Shown here: positions 46,501 through 64,000 of the stretch, in pieces
Position numbering within the stretch: position 1 is the stretch's first letter
How the letters are laid out: each line of letters opens with the position of its first letter
Assembly (NCBI RefSeq): GCF_028476545.1
Contig: NW_026731872.1
Span: 372,001-436,000 of the forward strand
DNA from: Physella acuta
Lineage: Eukaryota; Mollusca; Gastropoda; Physidae
DNA: 64,000 bases
Direction: 5' to 3'
Made by a program: the position numbers and the translations under genes
Notes under the pieces: generated by a model
What the model was told of the DNA's origin: nothing
The model's database searches: none
What the model saw: only the letters and a program-made list of their open reading frames with translations

Positions 46501-46561
46501 TAGAGCCCCCACTACATCTCACACCTACAACCCACACCTAAAGCATCACCGCAATCAATTA

Positions 46562-47260
46562 AAGAAGGCTGACCATAAAATAACACAAGGCACATTTGGT
46601 TCATTGACACGCCTACATCTCCCACATTTGACCACCTAGTTTTGATTTACTGCTTGCTACAGCACTATGGTGCTGTTTTCTTTAGTCAAGAGCAGAACAA
46701 GTACAAATAGAAAACAATTCTTGAAAAACAAAATGTGGTTAGTATAGTCATGTATATGTTTGATCATGTGCTCATTTTGTTTTTGATTCGATGCTGAACA
46801 TTCAAATAAAATGCTCAAGTTAAAACATGGCAAATAAATTTTAAAAATTCTAAAGGAAGCTCTTTTTAACCCTTTTACGGACACCATACCTTGCACAGAA
46901 TTTTGAACCAGTAGCTGAGCAAAATGTGCCACAACAAAGGTCCCACTCCTAAAAGCACAATGTCTAAACAAAAATCAACTAGCTCTTCATTTTTTTCTGA
47001 GAAATAAAAAGTGCAAACTACATGGCTCCTCTCATCCCCCTCCCTACTGGCAAAGGTCAAAGCAGTCAAATAAGGACAGCATGTGTTCTACCATCTTAGG
47101 TACAATAACAGATTAGGGTTGATAGTGACACATTTGGAGACACCTGCAGATCTCATTAAATAATTCTGGCCAGTTGGTAACACAAGGTACGTTTGTATAC
47201 TTGACACAAACTTCCTCTACTCAAATAACATCATCACTTAACTCTGACTTACTGCTAAAA
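46562..47260 (+). repeat. Pair of diverged direct repeats
   Basis: TAACACAAGGCACATTTGGT at about 46580 and TAACACAAGGTACGTTTGTA at about 47178 start two stretches of about 90 bp that share GACAC, CCTC/CTAC and TGA(C/T)TTACTGCT blocks. This is probably an old dispersed repeat. Nothing else was recognised between 46500 and 47490, which may include the PIGH 3' UTR. Confidence 0.45.
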
Positions 47261-47496
47261 AATATAATTGGTTGGGGTCCTTTTTTAACAGTCAAATGCT
47301 GAATACGCACAATTTTGAAAATTCTTAGCCACATTTTTATAAAACTGAGTTTGTGTGATGATATATTAAATGAATGGATGAATGAATACATTTTACAATT
47401 GCTTCTTTACAGACATAATAATTAGGATGATTGGGCCCCTATAAAATATATCACAAGTTCCATAAATACAAATAATTTAATTAATGTTTATCTCCC

Positions 47497-48927
47497 TTAA
47501 AATTGTCTCCCCTGTGGCCTGATAAGTTTCTCTTGAGCAGCTTTATAAACTGGTTTTAAGTCACCAAGTGGTGGCCAGGATCTCTGAAACAATAAAGTCA
47601 TTTCAAACATCCCATCTCAACTCCTGGTGAGGCAGCCAATAACACATTGGCTAGGCTAAAACATGATAAAACAAAATAAGAAACAGGAACTTACAGAAAA
47701 CAATGGATGGAGTGCTTGGCCTTGATCTTGTTTTAATAACACCAGGAGGTAGTGTAGGATGGAGTGCTGGGGGTAAAATAATAACATGAGGTAGTGTAGG
47801 ATGGAGTGCTGGGGGTAAAATAATAACATGAGGTAGTGTAGGATGGAGTGCTGGGGGTAAAATAATAACATGAGGTAGTGTAGGATGGAGTGCTGGGGGT
47901 AAAATAATAACATGAGGTCCCTGACAGCAACACAAGACTGCATTTAAAGCCTAATTTCAACACTTAATAAGAAGCAACTACTGAAAACTACTACACCAGT
48001 TTCAAAACTTGTGAAATAAGCTGTACATTAGATTAATTTTAATGATCTAAAAATCTAATGTATTTAAAAGAATTTCAACAGCTGTATTTAAAAACTTTAA
48101 CTCCAAAAGATTAAACTATTCAGTTTTATAAAAAAGCAATTGAATGTTTGCGTGAGAAGTCACAATATATAAATTACCTACCATTGATATAGCTTCATTG
48201 ATGACAACATCCTTGATATGAGAAACATGAAAAAAGTTGGTTTCCCTGTGACCCAGATAATACAGGGTCTCTACCTGCAGGCCTAGTGATGGGAGGATCA
48301 CAACATTTTCTGGGGGGAAATACATTACATAGTAGTTAGTAGGTAGGATACAATTTTATACTCATTTGCTACACAACAATCTGCTAGGATTGACACAATT
48401 ATTTAGTTATCAATTCATTGTGCCACTACTATAAAGGCTAATTTGAACTAACATATCCTCACACTACAGCACATACATACCAGAATGTATTTTTGAATAC
48501 AATTTGAGAACCAGTGTTGTTGCCAGAGCCAAACACAGAGAGGCTAAAATATTTCTATCCTAGAAGAAAAAAAAAGGCTTAAGAATTTCTATCCATGTAA
48601 AAATACAGATATACATCTCTAAGTAGGTGTCTTAGATAAATAATGACTCACAAAAGTTTAAAAATAGCCAGATCACTGATTTAAAAAACTAAAATTTTAA
48701 AAACAAATAAAATTGAAATTCTAAAATAAAGACAAAAATACTTGTCAAACACTGAAAAAGTTTTCCTCATAAAAACTTACAAGCATGTGTAATCTAAATG
48801 AGAAGGCTAGGATGAGAGTGATGACCAAGAGAATGGTAAAGAGAATTCTGCTCTTCAGTGGAGGGTGAACAACTGTAAACTCACTGCCCATATCACCATG
48901 GTCGCGATGGTACATCCTCAACACCAT
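47497..48927 (-). CDS. PIGH: PIGH, GPI-GlcNAc transferase subunit H, 5 exons
   Basis: Exons are 48927-48781, 48559-48481, 48309-48182, 47766-47695 and 47583-47497. Phases are 0, 1, 0 and 0, giving 170 aa (human 188). PIGH is a subunit of the ER complex that adds GlcNAc to phosphatidylinositol, the first step of GPI-anchor synthesis. Two membrane segments lie at residues 28-44 (ILFTILLVITLILAFSF) and in LASLCLALATTLVLKL. The conserved PIG-H domain follows: ENVVILPSLGLQVETL (human ETLLIIDSLGIQMTSS), HIKDVVINEAISM (human KVKDIVINEAIYM), HSILHYLLVLLK and PLGDLKPVYKAAQEKL (human PRLDCLIEIYRSCQEIL). An upstream in-frame extension has no ATG, and an ATG four codons downstream is an alternative start. 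The exon 4 acceptor and the start-codon region are both multiplied in tandem. Confidence 0.9.
47730..47915 (-). repeat. Four 42-bp copies of the PIGH exon 4 splice acceptor
   Basis: On the minus strand the unit is ATGTTATTATTTTACCCCCA/G followed by CACTCCATCCTACACTACCTC. Acceptor AGs lie at 47768-67, 47810-09, 47852-51 and 47894-93. Because 42 is a multiple of three and no stop occurs, each upstream acceptor would add 14 in-frame residues (HSILHYLMLLFYPQ) per unit. Confidence 0.95.
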
Positions 48928-49745
48928 CTTCTGATACACTCTATACAAGATTACATCAAAACATCCTCAACACCATCTTCTGTTACACTCTATACAAGAT
49001 GACATCAAAACATCATCAACACCATCTTCTGTTACACTCTATACAAGATGACATCAAAACATCCTCAACACCATCTTCTGATACACTCTATACAAGATGA
49101 CATCAAAACATCATCAACACCATCTTCTGTTACACTCTATACAAGATGACATCAAAACATCCTCAACACCATCTTCTGATACACTCTATACAAGATTACA
49201 TCAAAACATCCTCAACACCATCTTCTGATACACTCTATACAAGATGACATCAAAACATCCTCAACACCATCTTCTGTTACACTCTATACAAGATTACATC
49301 AAAACATCCTCAACACCATCTTCTGTTACACTCTATACAAGATGACATCAAAACATCCTCAACACCATCTTCTGTTACACTCTATACAAGATGACATCAA
49401 AACATCCTCAACACCATCTTCTGATACACTCTATACAAGATTACATCAAAACATCCTCAACACCATCTTCTGATACACTCTATACAAGATTACATCAAAA
49501 CATCCTCAACACCATCTTCTGTTACACTCTATACAAGATGACATCAAAACATCCTCAACACCATCTTCTGTTACACTCTATACAAGATGACATCAAAACA
49601 TCCTCAACACCATCTTCTGATACACTCTATACAAGATTACATCAAAACATCCTCAACACCATCTTCTGTTACACTCTATACAAGATGACATCAAAACATC
49701 CTCAACACCATCTTCTGTTACAATCTATACAAGATGACATCAAAA
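48925..49745 (-). repeat. 49-bp array carrying copies of the PIGH start codon
   Basis: About 17 copies. On the minus strand the unit reads CAGAAGATGGTGTTGAGGAT, then GTTTTGATGTCATCTTGTATAGAGTGTAA/T. The final copy is the authentic PIGH start (ATG at 48927), where GATGTACC replaces GATGTTTTG. Each upstream copy encodes only MVLRMF before a TGA. Two variants (TTACAC/TATCAG-type and GATGAC/GTAATC-type) are mixed along the array. Confidence 0.95.
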
Positions 49746-50740
49746 AATCTCGCGCTATAAGTTTATAAAAATAAAACTTAAACAAGATGGCTGCAATAGT
49801 AAATGAGCATGGTTGCATCTGTTGGAAACATCGCTAGTCTTCATTTATTACTGAAAAGTTTTAATTCAATTGTTTAAAAACAGGTAGATCTAGATCTCTA
49901 CTTAAACTTAAATGAAACAAGGGCTAGGGTATTTTAAAAAACATAAATCCTCCTCAAAATGTGAAATAATTTTTAAAATTTAAGGAGCCACCTGTTTTTC
50001 ACATTACAAGTCGCGGGCGATTTTACGTACCTAAAACGATAGATTACCTAAATAAATTACAAATTACTTTGAAATTACCGGAGTCTTATTCCAAGTGATC
50101 AGTAGCTCAGTAGTACTAAAAATAGTTTAATCATGATCTTAATGGGGGAAAAAAGCAATACCTTTCTCAGTAAACTTTAGTAGTTAGATCTAGATCTCTA
50201 GTTAAGTTAGTGCTAGATCTAGTTAGTATTTCACTGTCAACTTGAAACTTTCAAGACTTTCATTCAAATTCAATCAAGCAAGTTGAACAGTGAACTTTTC
50301 ACTCACTCTCTCACTCACTATGATAGATCTAGTATTCATATTTTAAAGAAGATGGGCTCATTTTTACTTTAATTAAATTTTAAATTACAGTGTAGAAGTT
50401 GGAGTCTAGAAGCAGACATTGCCAAAATAATAGATCGCAGCTCTAAATTTAGTTTTAGATCTAGACTAGATCTAGATTTCTACATCTGGATTCTAGGTCC
50501 TAGTTTACTAAGTCTGCTAGCCTTGCTTTGAACTCCAACGAGTAAATGTTTTAGTGCTGTCCCTTGGTTCTAGTTTCATAAAAATTGTTCTATCTGCTGT
50601 AAAAGGCTTAAAAAACGAAACAAATAAATTAAATGCTGTGTTTATTTTAAATATAAAAATGTTGATAGCTGAGTGATAGTGATTGGGTGTTAGCAGTTGT
50701 ACTGGCAGGTTGCTATCTTTAGATCTTCTCAATGATTTTT
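49746..50740. other. PIGH upstream region with AGATCTAG clusters
   Basis: AT-rich unique sequence holding several TAGATCTAGATCT stretches (about 49885, 50188, 50213, 50330 and 50455-50480). It contains AACAAGATGGCTGC (about 49780), a YY1-like motif. It may include the PIGH promoter; a precise start site cannot be fixed. Confidence 0.4.
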
Positions 50741-50741
50741 T

Positions 50742-50800
50742 GCACAGCCACCTTTACTCTCCCCTATCAGAGTTGGGTCAACTCAGGGATGTGCTGTAAC
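50742..50800 (-). mobile_element. SINE fragment
   Basis: The minus strand holds CCCTGAGTTGACCCAACTCT followed by GATAGGGGAGAGTAAAGGTG, which matches part of the SINE at 4190 (CACCCAGCTCTGACGGGTAA and GGGAAAGTAAAGGTGGCC). It has no head, so it is a 3' fragment. Confidence 0.5.
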
Positions 50801-50994
50801 TCTTTAACGTACGGGTTAACGGTATTTTTAGTTATTTAAATAGTTCTCGTACTACTATAGTTCATTGTTATACTTTAAATTGAAATAATCTATTTTCTCA
50901 CTTTTTTGCATCATTACATAAAAGCCTGTTATTAAAACGTTTTTATGCATTTTTTTTTTTAAAATTGAAGTTCTTTACAGTTTACAGTGCTTTG

Positions 50995-51321
50995 GGGGCC
51001 ATCCGTAAATGACGCAACGCTTTTTTTCCTCCCCCCCCCCCGTCACAAAAAGCCAGATCCCCCCCCCCTCTAAAATGATGTCACACATCAGCCTACTCTC
51101 TCAACAGAGTATTTTAATCAATTCCTATTACAATTTATTAAAACAGTTTTCTAAAACGCGAAATAACGGCTAAAATTCGTTTATTTTCTAGCACTGCTTT
51201 TTTATTATGCAAAAGTGTGACGTCACACCATCTGAACACCCCCCCCCTCCCTAACCACACAGTCACTAACTTACGACCCCCCCCCCCCGCTACGAGTGTG
51301 ACGTCATTTATGGACGACCCC
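50995..51321. mobile_element. Inverted-repeat element (MITE-like)
   Basis: The left end is GGGGGCCATCCGTAAATGAC; the right end read on the minus strand is GGGGTCGTCCATAAATGACG. That is an imperfect terminal inverted repeat of about 24 bp. The interior has C tracts and further TGACGTCA motifs. I could not define a target duplication, so the superfamily is open. Confidence 0.6.
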
Positions 51322-51707
51322 TTAGTCTTTGTAGGCCTACTTACCTCATCCGTCATGTGGACACCTGTCAATGAAAATTAAATATGACCTGGGAGAGGGG
51401 GGGGGGGGAACTAACATAGCGCCAGACCCCCCATGAAATTTAGCATTAATTTTAATGGTATTACACCATAACAAATTTGGAAGATTCAAAAAAATATTTC
51501 TAGAGTGTTTTCTGTAACAAAAGCTAGCCAGCTGACTGTAAGAGTTAGTAAAAGAAGGATCAATGATTGTATGATCACTGTATTGGTTGAGACCTCCAGA
51601 CGTTTTTTCAAGGTGGCCAACACTGCCTTGGTAACAGTATTTTCAGAAGTCCCTGATGCATGCAATTATTTTCCCTTAAGTACCATAACTTACACACAAA
51701 TAAATAG

Positions 51708-52292
51708 ATTAACCGGGCGTGATCTCCCCTAAACTTTTTCGAATATTCTTGTATAAAACAACGGGGGATGGCAACTTGGGATATAGAAATGATTTTTAAT
51801 TACTTAAACTTTTAAAAATAGAGTAGAATCTAGTAGAAAAAAAAGAAATGCGAACAAAGTGAATGGCAAACAATGAGTATAATAGTGCGGAATATTATTA
51901 GTACTTGATAAATTCATAAACGTTTTTTGAGAAACGGAAATAGCGAAGAAAAGTACTACTTCCGGTCAACAGAAATTACTCAGAATTTGAAAGAAGGCAG
52001 AGAATTAGATCTTTTACTTACATGTGAAATTTCATTTATCTGAAATTATACTTAAGTTTTAGGTTTTTGAAAAATTATTTGAAAGTTGAATAAGTTAAAC
52101 TTCCGTGTACCAGAAATCGCTGAAACGTTGATACCGAACTACAAATTTGATATAATACTTATATATGAAATTTCATCAACCTAGCCATAAATGTACTCAA
52201 GTTAACGTGTGACAGACATATACACACAGACAAAACTGCCAAACTGTTTTTCAGAATCTGTGAGGTGTAAAACGTATATGAGAAAGTAAAAA
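51708..52292 (+). mobile_element. Dispersed repeat copy 2 (unclassified, about 585 bp)
   Basis: Second copy of the element at 15130-15750, same orientation, starting AACCGGGCGTGATCTCCCCT and ending in GTATATGAGAAAGTAAAAA. It has small internal deletions relative to copy 1, for example before GTATATGAG. Confidence 0.75.
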
Positions 52293-52493
52293 GGCTCAGT
52301 TCAGTTTTTTTTTTGAACTGCCTGAATAAATAAAATATAAGAAAACTGATATATAATAAAACATTTTTTAAAAAAGAGGTTCTAACCCCCCCCCCCCCTG
52401 GTGTCATGACTATGCAATAAGGGTTTTATCTGGTAAAAAAAAATGTACATATTAACAATGACACCACATATCCAATTAAGTGAATGTAATATC

Positions 52494-52499
52494 TTTATT
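52494..52499 (-). terminator. Candidate poly(A) signal of FBXO11
   Basis: On the minus strand AATAAA occurs in GAATAAAGATATTACATTCA, 2.2 kb after the FBXO11 stop codon. Another AATAAA lies on the same strand at about 52540. The choice is uncertain. Confidence 0.35.
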
Positions 52500-52849
52500 C
52501 ATCAATGCTCAAATGCATGGAATACAAAAAGAAGGCTTTTATTCAGTCAATGTCCAGCACACAATAATCTTAACCTATCATCCAAAACATTTAACAAACT
52601 TAGTCCAGCAATCTTCACCTATTGTCCATAACATATAAAAAACTAACTAGATTGTTTTTCTTAGTCTCCTCAATTTTACATGTTACATGCTAACATTTTT
52701 CTGTTAGTAGATGATAGGCATCTAGCATAGTAATCCATACTATATTTTTATCTAATAAAATATAACAATTGCCCTAGTTGTATTGTAAGAGTTTAGACTA
52801 TATTGTCACCAGTTGCTTATTGATAACGTGTCTTGTCATGCAAGTATAA

Positions 52850-53005
52850 CTCACGCACAGACACATCTATCCACATGCAAACAGCCACATCTATCCACAT
52901 GCAAACAGACACATCTATCCACATGCAAACAGCCACATCTATCCACATGCAAACAGCCACATCTATCCACATGCAAACAGCCACATCTATCCACATGCAA
53001 ACATT
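52850..53005 (+). repeat. 24-bp repeat, six copies
   Basis: The unit is ACATCTATCCACATGCAAAC plus AGCC or AGAC. It lies in or near the FBXO11 3' UTR. Confidence 0.94.
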
Positions 53006-54666
53006 CGCAGACTGTTATTTTCAACCTGACATGACCAACCAATACTAGCATTATTCAAATCACTAAATAAAATAAAAAAATCATTGCTCCACCTACCACT
53101 TAGTAAAGTAAAAACAAAAAAACAAAAAAAAAAACAAACAAAAAACACCACAACTTAGCAAAAGGCCAGCTCTCACTTTCTTTCCCATGTACCCCCAGAC
53201 ATTACATCCCCCCCCCCCCCCCGTACCCCCAGACACAACAGTTCATGTTGAGCACACCCCCCATACACCAAGTTACCAGGCTGTAATATATAGTAATAAC
53301 AAAAAAAAAGGTCACAGCTTTATATCACAACACCCCTGCATTCAACCACTCATGGTTGACCCTGACCATGCTCCACACATACACAACATTTCTAGCAATC
53401 ATGGTCAGCCTAAAATTAGACCCCTCCCCCTAAAACTAAGGGGAGAAGCATGAAACTAGAGAGAAGAAATCAGGCCAGGATGAGAGCAAGCTGTGGTTGG
53501 GGTGGAGCAAGTTATTGCTAATAAATCAATTCTACTCCATACAAAAATATTTCTCTCTCTCTCTCTTTGGTTCCAACTAGTCTTGGCATGGTTCCTAATG
53601 CTGACATGTTTACATTAGCAACCCATCTGTGGGTATCACCAAGTAGAAAACATTGCTCATAGAATGGATGACAAAATCATTTCATATACAGGTACAAAAC
53701 CACAATGTCTTTCTTCAAGTATTACCTGTGATGTATGATTACGTATAAATATGTTCAATGGTACAAAAATTACTTTAAAATAATTGGAAGTTTTTCATCT
53801 ATGGCTTGTCTCAACTGCAATAGAATAATTCTATTTACTTTTTTTTATACATATATTAGATGATACATGAGCTTTTGGAGTGCCTATTACATGTAAGAGA
53901 AATAACTCTTGATTACAATAATAATAGGGACCTACAAATAGAAGAATCAGTTCAGATCAAACTAGTGTACAGTGTCAGAAACTATTTACACAGCACCTCT
54001 GGTGCCCAACTGTACACAATCATACAAAATATCATGTCTTCAACCGCTGCTCAGCAAGTCTAGGAAAAGTGACCAAATATTTATAATGCCATTATTGTTG
54101 GTGTATCATTTTGTGTAAACATTTTTCATAATTTTTAAACTTATGATAGAACATACACTAGAATTTTAAAAAATGTCAAAAGGAAAATAAATAAATGTAC
54201 AAAAGAAAAATGAATTGCTTTTCTCTTCGACAACACATTTACTACAAGATATGAACTCATTGCTTACAATTGAAACAAGTTATTTCAAATGTACAGTAGA
54301 GTGACTTATAAATCCTGTAACAATTGAAGCTTGATTGACTGACCAGGTCTCAGATGATGGGTTCTCCGCTGTATGATGGACACAAGAGACAGCCCACTAT
54401 CCTAGACACAAGGTTACCTGCTAGCAAATAAATAATTCTCTCTGTTTTGTGCTGGTTCTTGTCTCCAATCATTTACACAGGACACACAAAGAAAGAAAAA
54501 TGCCAATTATCACAATAGGTAGAGTCTGATCCACTGGCCCTCATCAGCCTGAGGTTGGTGGCTGGTCCTACACCACAGCTGGCTCAGCCTGAGGTGACCA
54601 ACCTTGGTCCAGTGGTGTCCATTTCCTGCCAGAGACCACTCCAGCACTGTAAGCAGTCAATGAAAT
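53006..54666 (-). other. Probable FBXO11 3' UTR
   Basis: Mostly unique AT-rich sequence without array structure, apart from a C tract at about 53209 and an A-rich stretch at 53108-53150. A short GTACCCCCAGACA repeat flanks the C tract. No exon was recognised on either strand. Confidence 0.4.
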
Positions 54667-63200
<8,534 letters not shown>

Positions 63201-63430
63201 CGTGGCCAATATGTATTTAATAACAGTGCAAATTCAGACCGATATTATAGAAAAAGGGTTAGTGCGAGGCCATATTGGATTTGCTACTAATCACAGTGAC
63301 GAATAAGATTCACCCGTTGGAATCACGTGGCAAGCATTGTCCAATCACTTAAAATTTCCATGGAATCTTAATATGGCGCTGATGAGTCCCCAAAAAATAT
63401 CGAACAGCTGAAAATTAAATCTCAAGCGTA
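63201..63430 (-). promoter_or_regulatory. Probable FBXO11 promoter and 5' UTR
   Basis: Upstream of the ATG at 63200 there is a CACGTG E-box (63324-63329) and an inverted CCAAT box (63341-63345, ATTGG on the gene strand) about 125-145 bp away. ATATGGCGC motifs lie near 63372. No TATA box was seen. The start site is inferred. Confidence 0.45.
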
Positions 63431-64000
63431 TTAAAATTTCAATAAACCATGAATAAGAAATGTTTAAACAGTATAAATACACAAAATAACTTAGCACCGA
63501 GACACTTGCTTCTCATTGAGAAGGTGGATCTTATTCTTTCTCCTTTAAACGTGTCAGTATGTGTTGACTCATGCAACATTCAATCAAAACATCAAAATAA
63601 AAATGTAAACAAATGAGTTTATTTATCTTAATGAATGGATGAAATAAATAAATAAAAATAAATCTCTAGTTCTAGATTCTAGTACTAATGTAATATTAAT
63701 CTGATAAATCTACACCACAACTTTAAAAAAGATTTCGAGATCTAAAATTTAGACTCCAAACTAAATCTATTACTTATTACTAGATCTAGATCTAGATCTA
63801 GATTATAGATAATAGATAATAGATATACTGATATAGACTATACTATAGATCTAGATCTAGTCATACTCATAACTTAGTAGATCTACTAGTACTAATACTC
63901 ACACTAAGCTATTAAAAAATTAGTACTAACTTACTAACTAAAGGTTACGGCCATGACCTGGTAGACTAGCTAGATCTTTCTTAAATAGTAAAATACTTAA
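63431..64000. repeat. AT-rich flank with (TAGATC)n
   Basis: Low-complexity AT-rich sequence. (TAGATC)n runs occur at 63780-63800 and 63845-63860, with ATAGATAATAGATA nearby. No gene was seen up to the window end. Confidence 0.6.

Noticed and set aside
45502-46512. 336-codon minus-strand frame rich in WVCGVSGA
   Set aside because: A simple translation of the C-rich array, with no start context or flanking exon signals.
46657-47069. Two minus-strand frames with hydrophobic stretches
   Set aside because: AT-rich sequence near a diverged dispersed repeat; no family resemblance and no splice signals in phase.
49775-49800. YY1-like AAGATGGCTGC as the PIGH start site
   Set aside because: The motif is on the opposite strand and 850 bp from the start codon, with no supporting promoter elements.
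53860-54063. Plus-strand frame of 67 codons near the FBXO11 3' end
   Set aside because: It lies in the probable FBXO11 3' UTR on the opposite strand and has no recognisable feature.

Overview
The window is nuclear DNA from an animal, most likely a mollusc and probably a gastropod. The evidence is spliced, animal-type genes with small exons and canonical GT-AG introns, metazoan-specific families (FBXO11, CNRIP1, CEBPZOS, TMEM86, PIGH), tRNA-derived SINEs with a duplicated core, and an extreme load of intronic minisatellites. The species cannot be named from the sequence alone.

Layout. At 1-60 is the end of a tRNA-His gene on the minus strand. At 651-2476 (+) is a three-exon CEBPZOS-like gene. 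It converges on a two-exon TMEM86 (lysoplasmalogenase, YhhN family) gene at 3226-5672 (-). Only about 290 bp from the TMEM86 start codon, a second and divergent YhhN-family gene starts in the opposite direction and runs through six exons, 5961-14781 (+). From about 15 to 33 kb there is no recognisable coding sequence, only dispersed repeats and a chain of large minisatellites, one of them 4.2 kb long. CNRIP1 follows in three coding exons, 33741-38837 (+), with a probable 2.3 kb 3' UTR. Next come a 3.7 kb array of a 16-bp unit, a 1.1 kb C-rich array, PIGH in five exons at 47497-48927 (-), and finally FBXO11 in 19 exons at 54667-63200 (-). FBXO11 is fully reconstructable, with an F-box, a beta-helix repeat domain and a C-terminal UBR-type zinc finger (872 aa).

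The most striking feature is that many minisatellites start exactly at gene boundaries and carry extra copies of the boundary. Splice donors are multiplied beside TMEM86 exon 1, exons 3 and 5 of the second YhhN gene, and CNRIP1 exon 2. Splice acceptors are multiplied before exon 5 of the second YhhN gene (five copies, 55 bp) and before PIGH exon 4 (four copies, 42 bp, in frame). The PIGH start codon (about 17 copies) and the CNRIP1 stop codon (about 10 copies) are multiplied too. The arrays listed below add up to about 25 kb, roughly two fifths of the window.

The genes do not form a pathway. TMEM86 and PIGH act in lipid metabolism (plasmalogen breakdown and GPI-anchor synthesis), FBXO11 in ubiquitination, CNRIP1 in receptor-tail binding, and CEBPZOS is a small mitochondrial membrane protein. 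As I recall, the human orthologues of CEBPZOS, FBXO11 and CNRIP1 all lie on chromosome 2p, which suggests ancient linkage. No virus-derived element was recognised.
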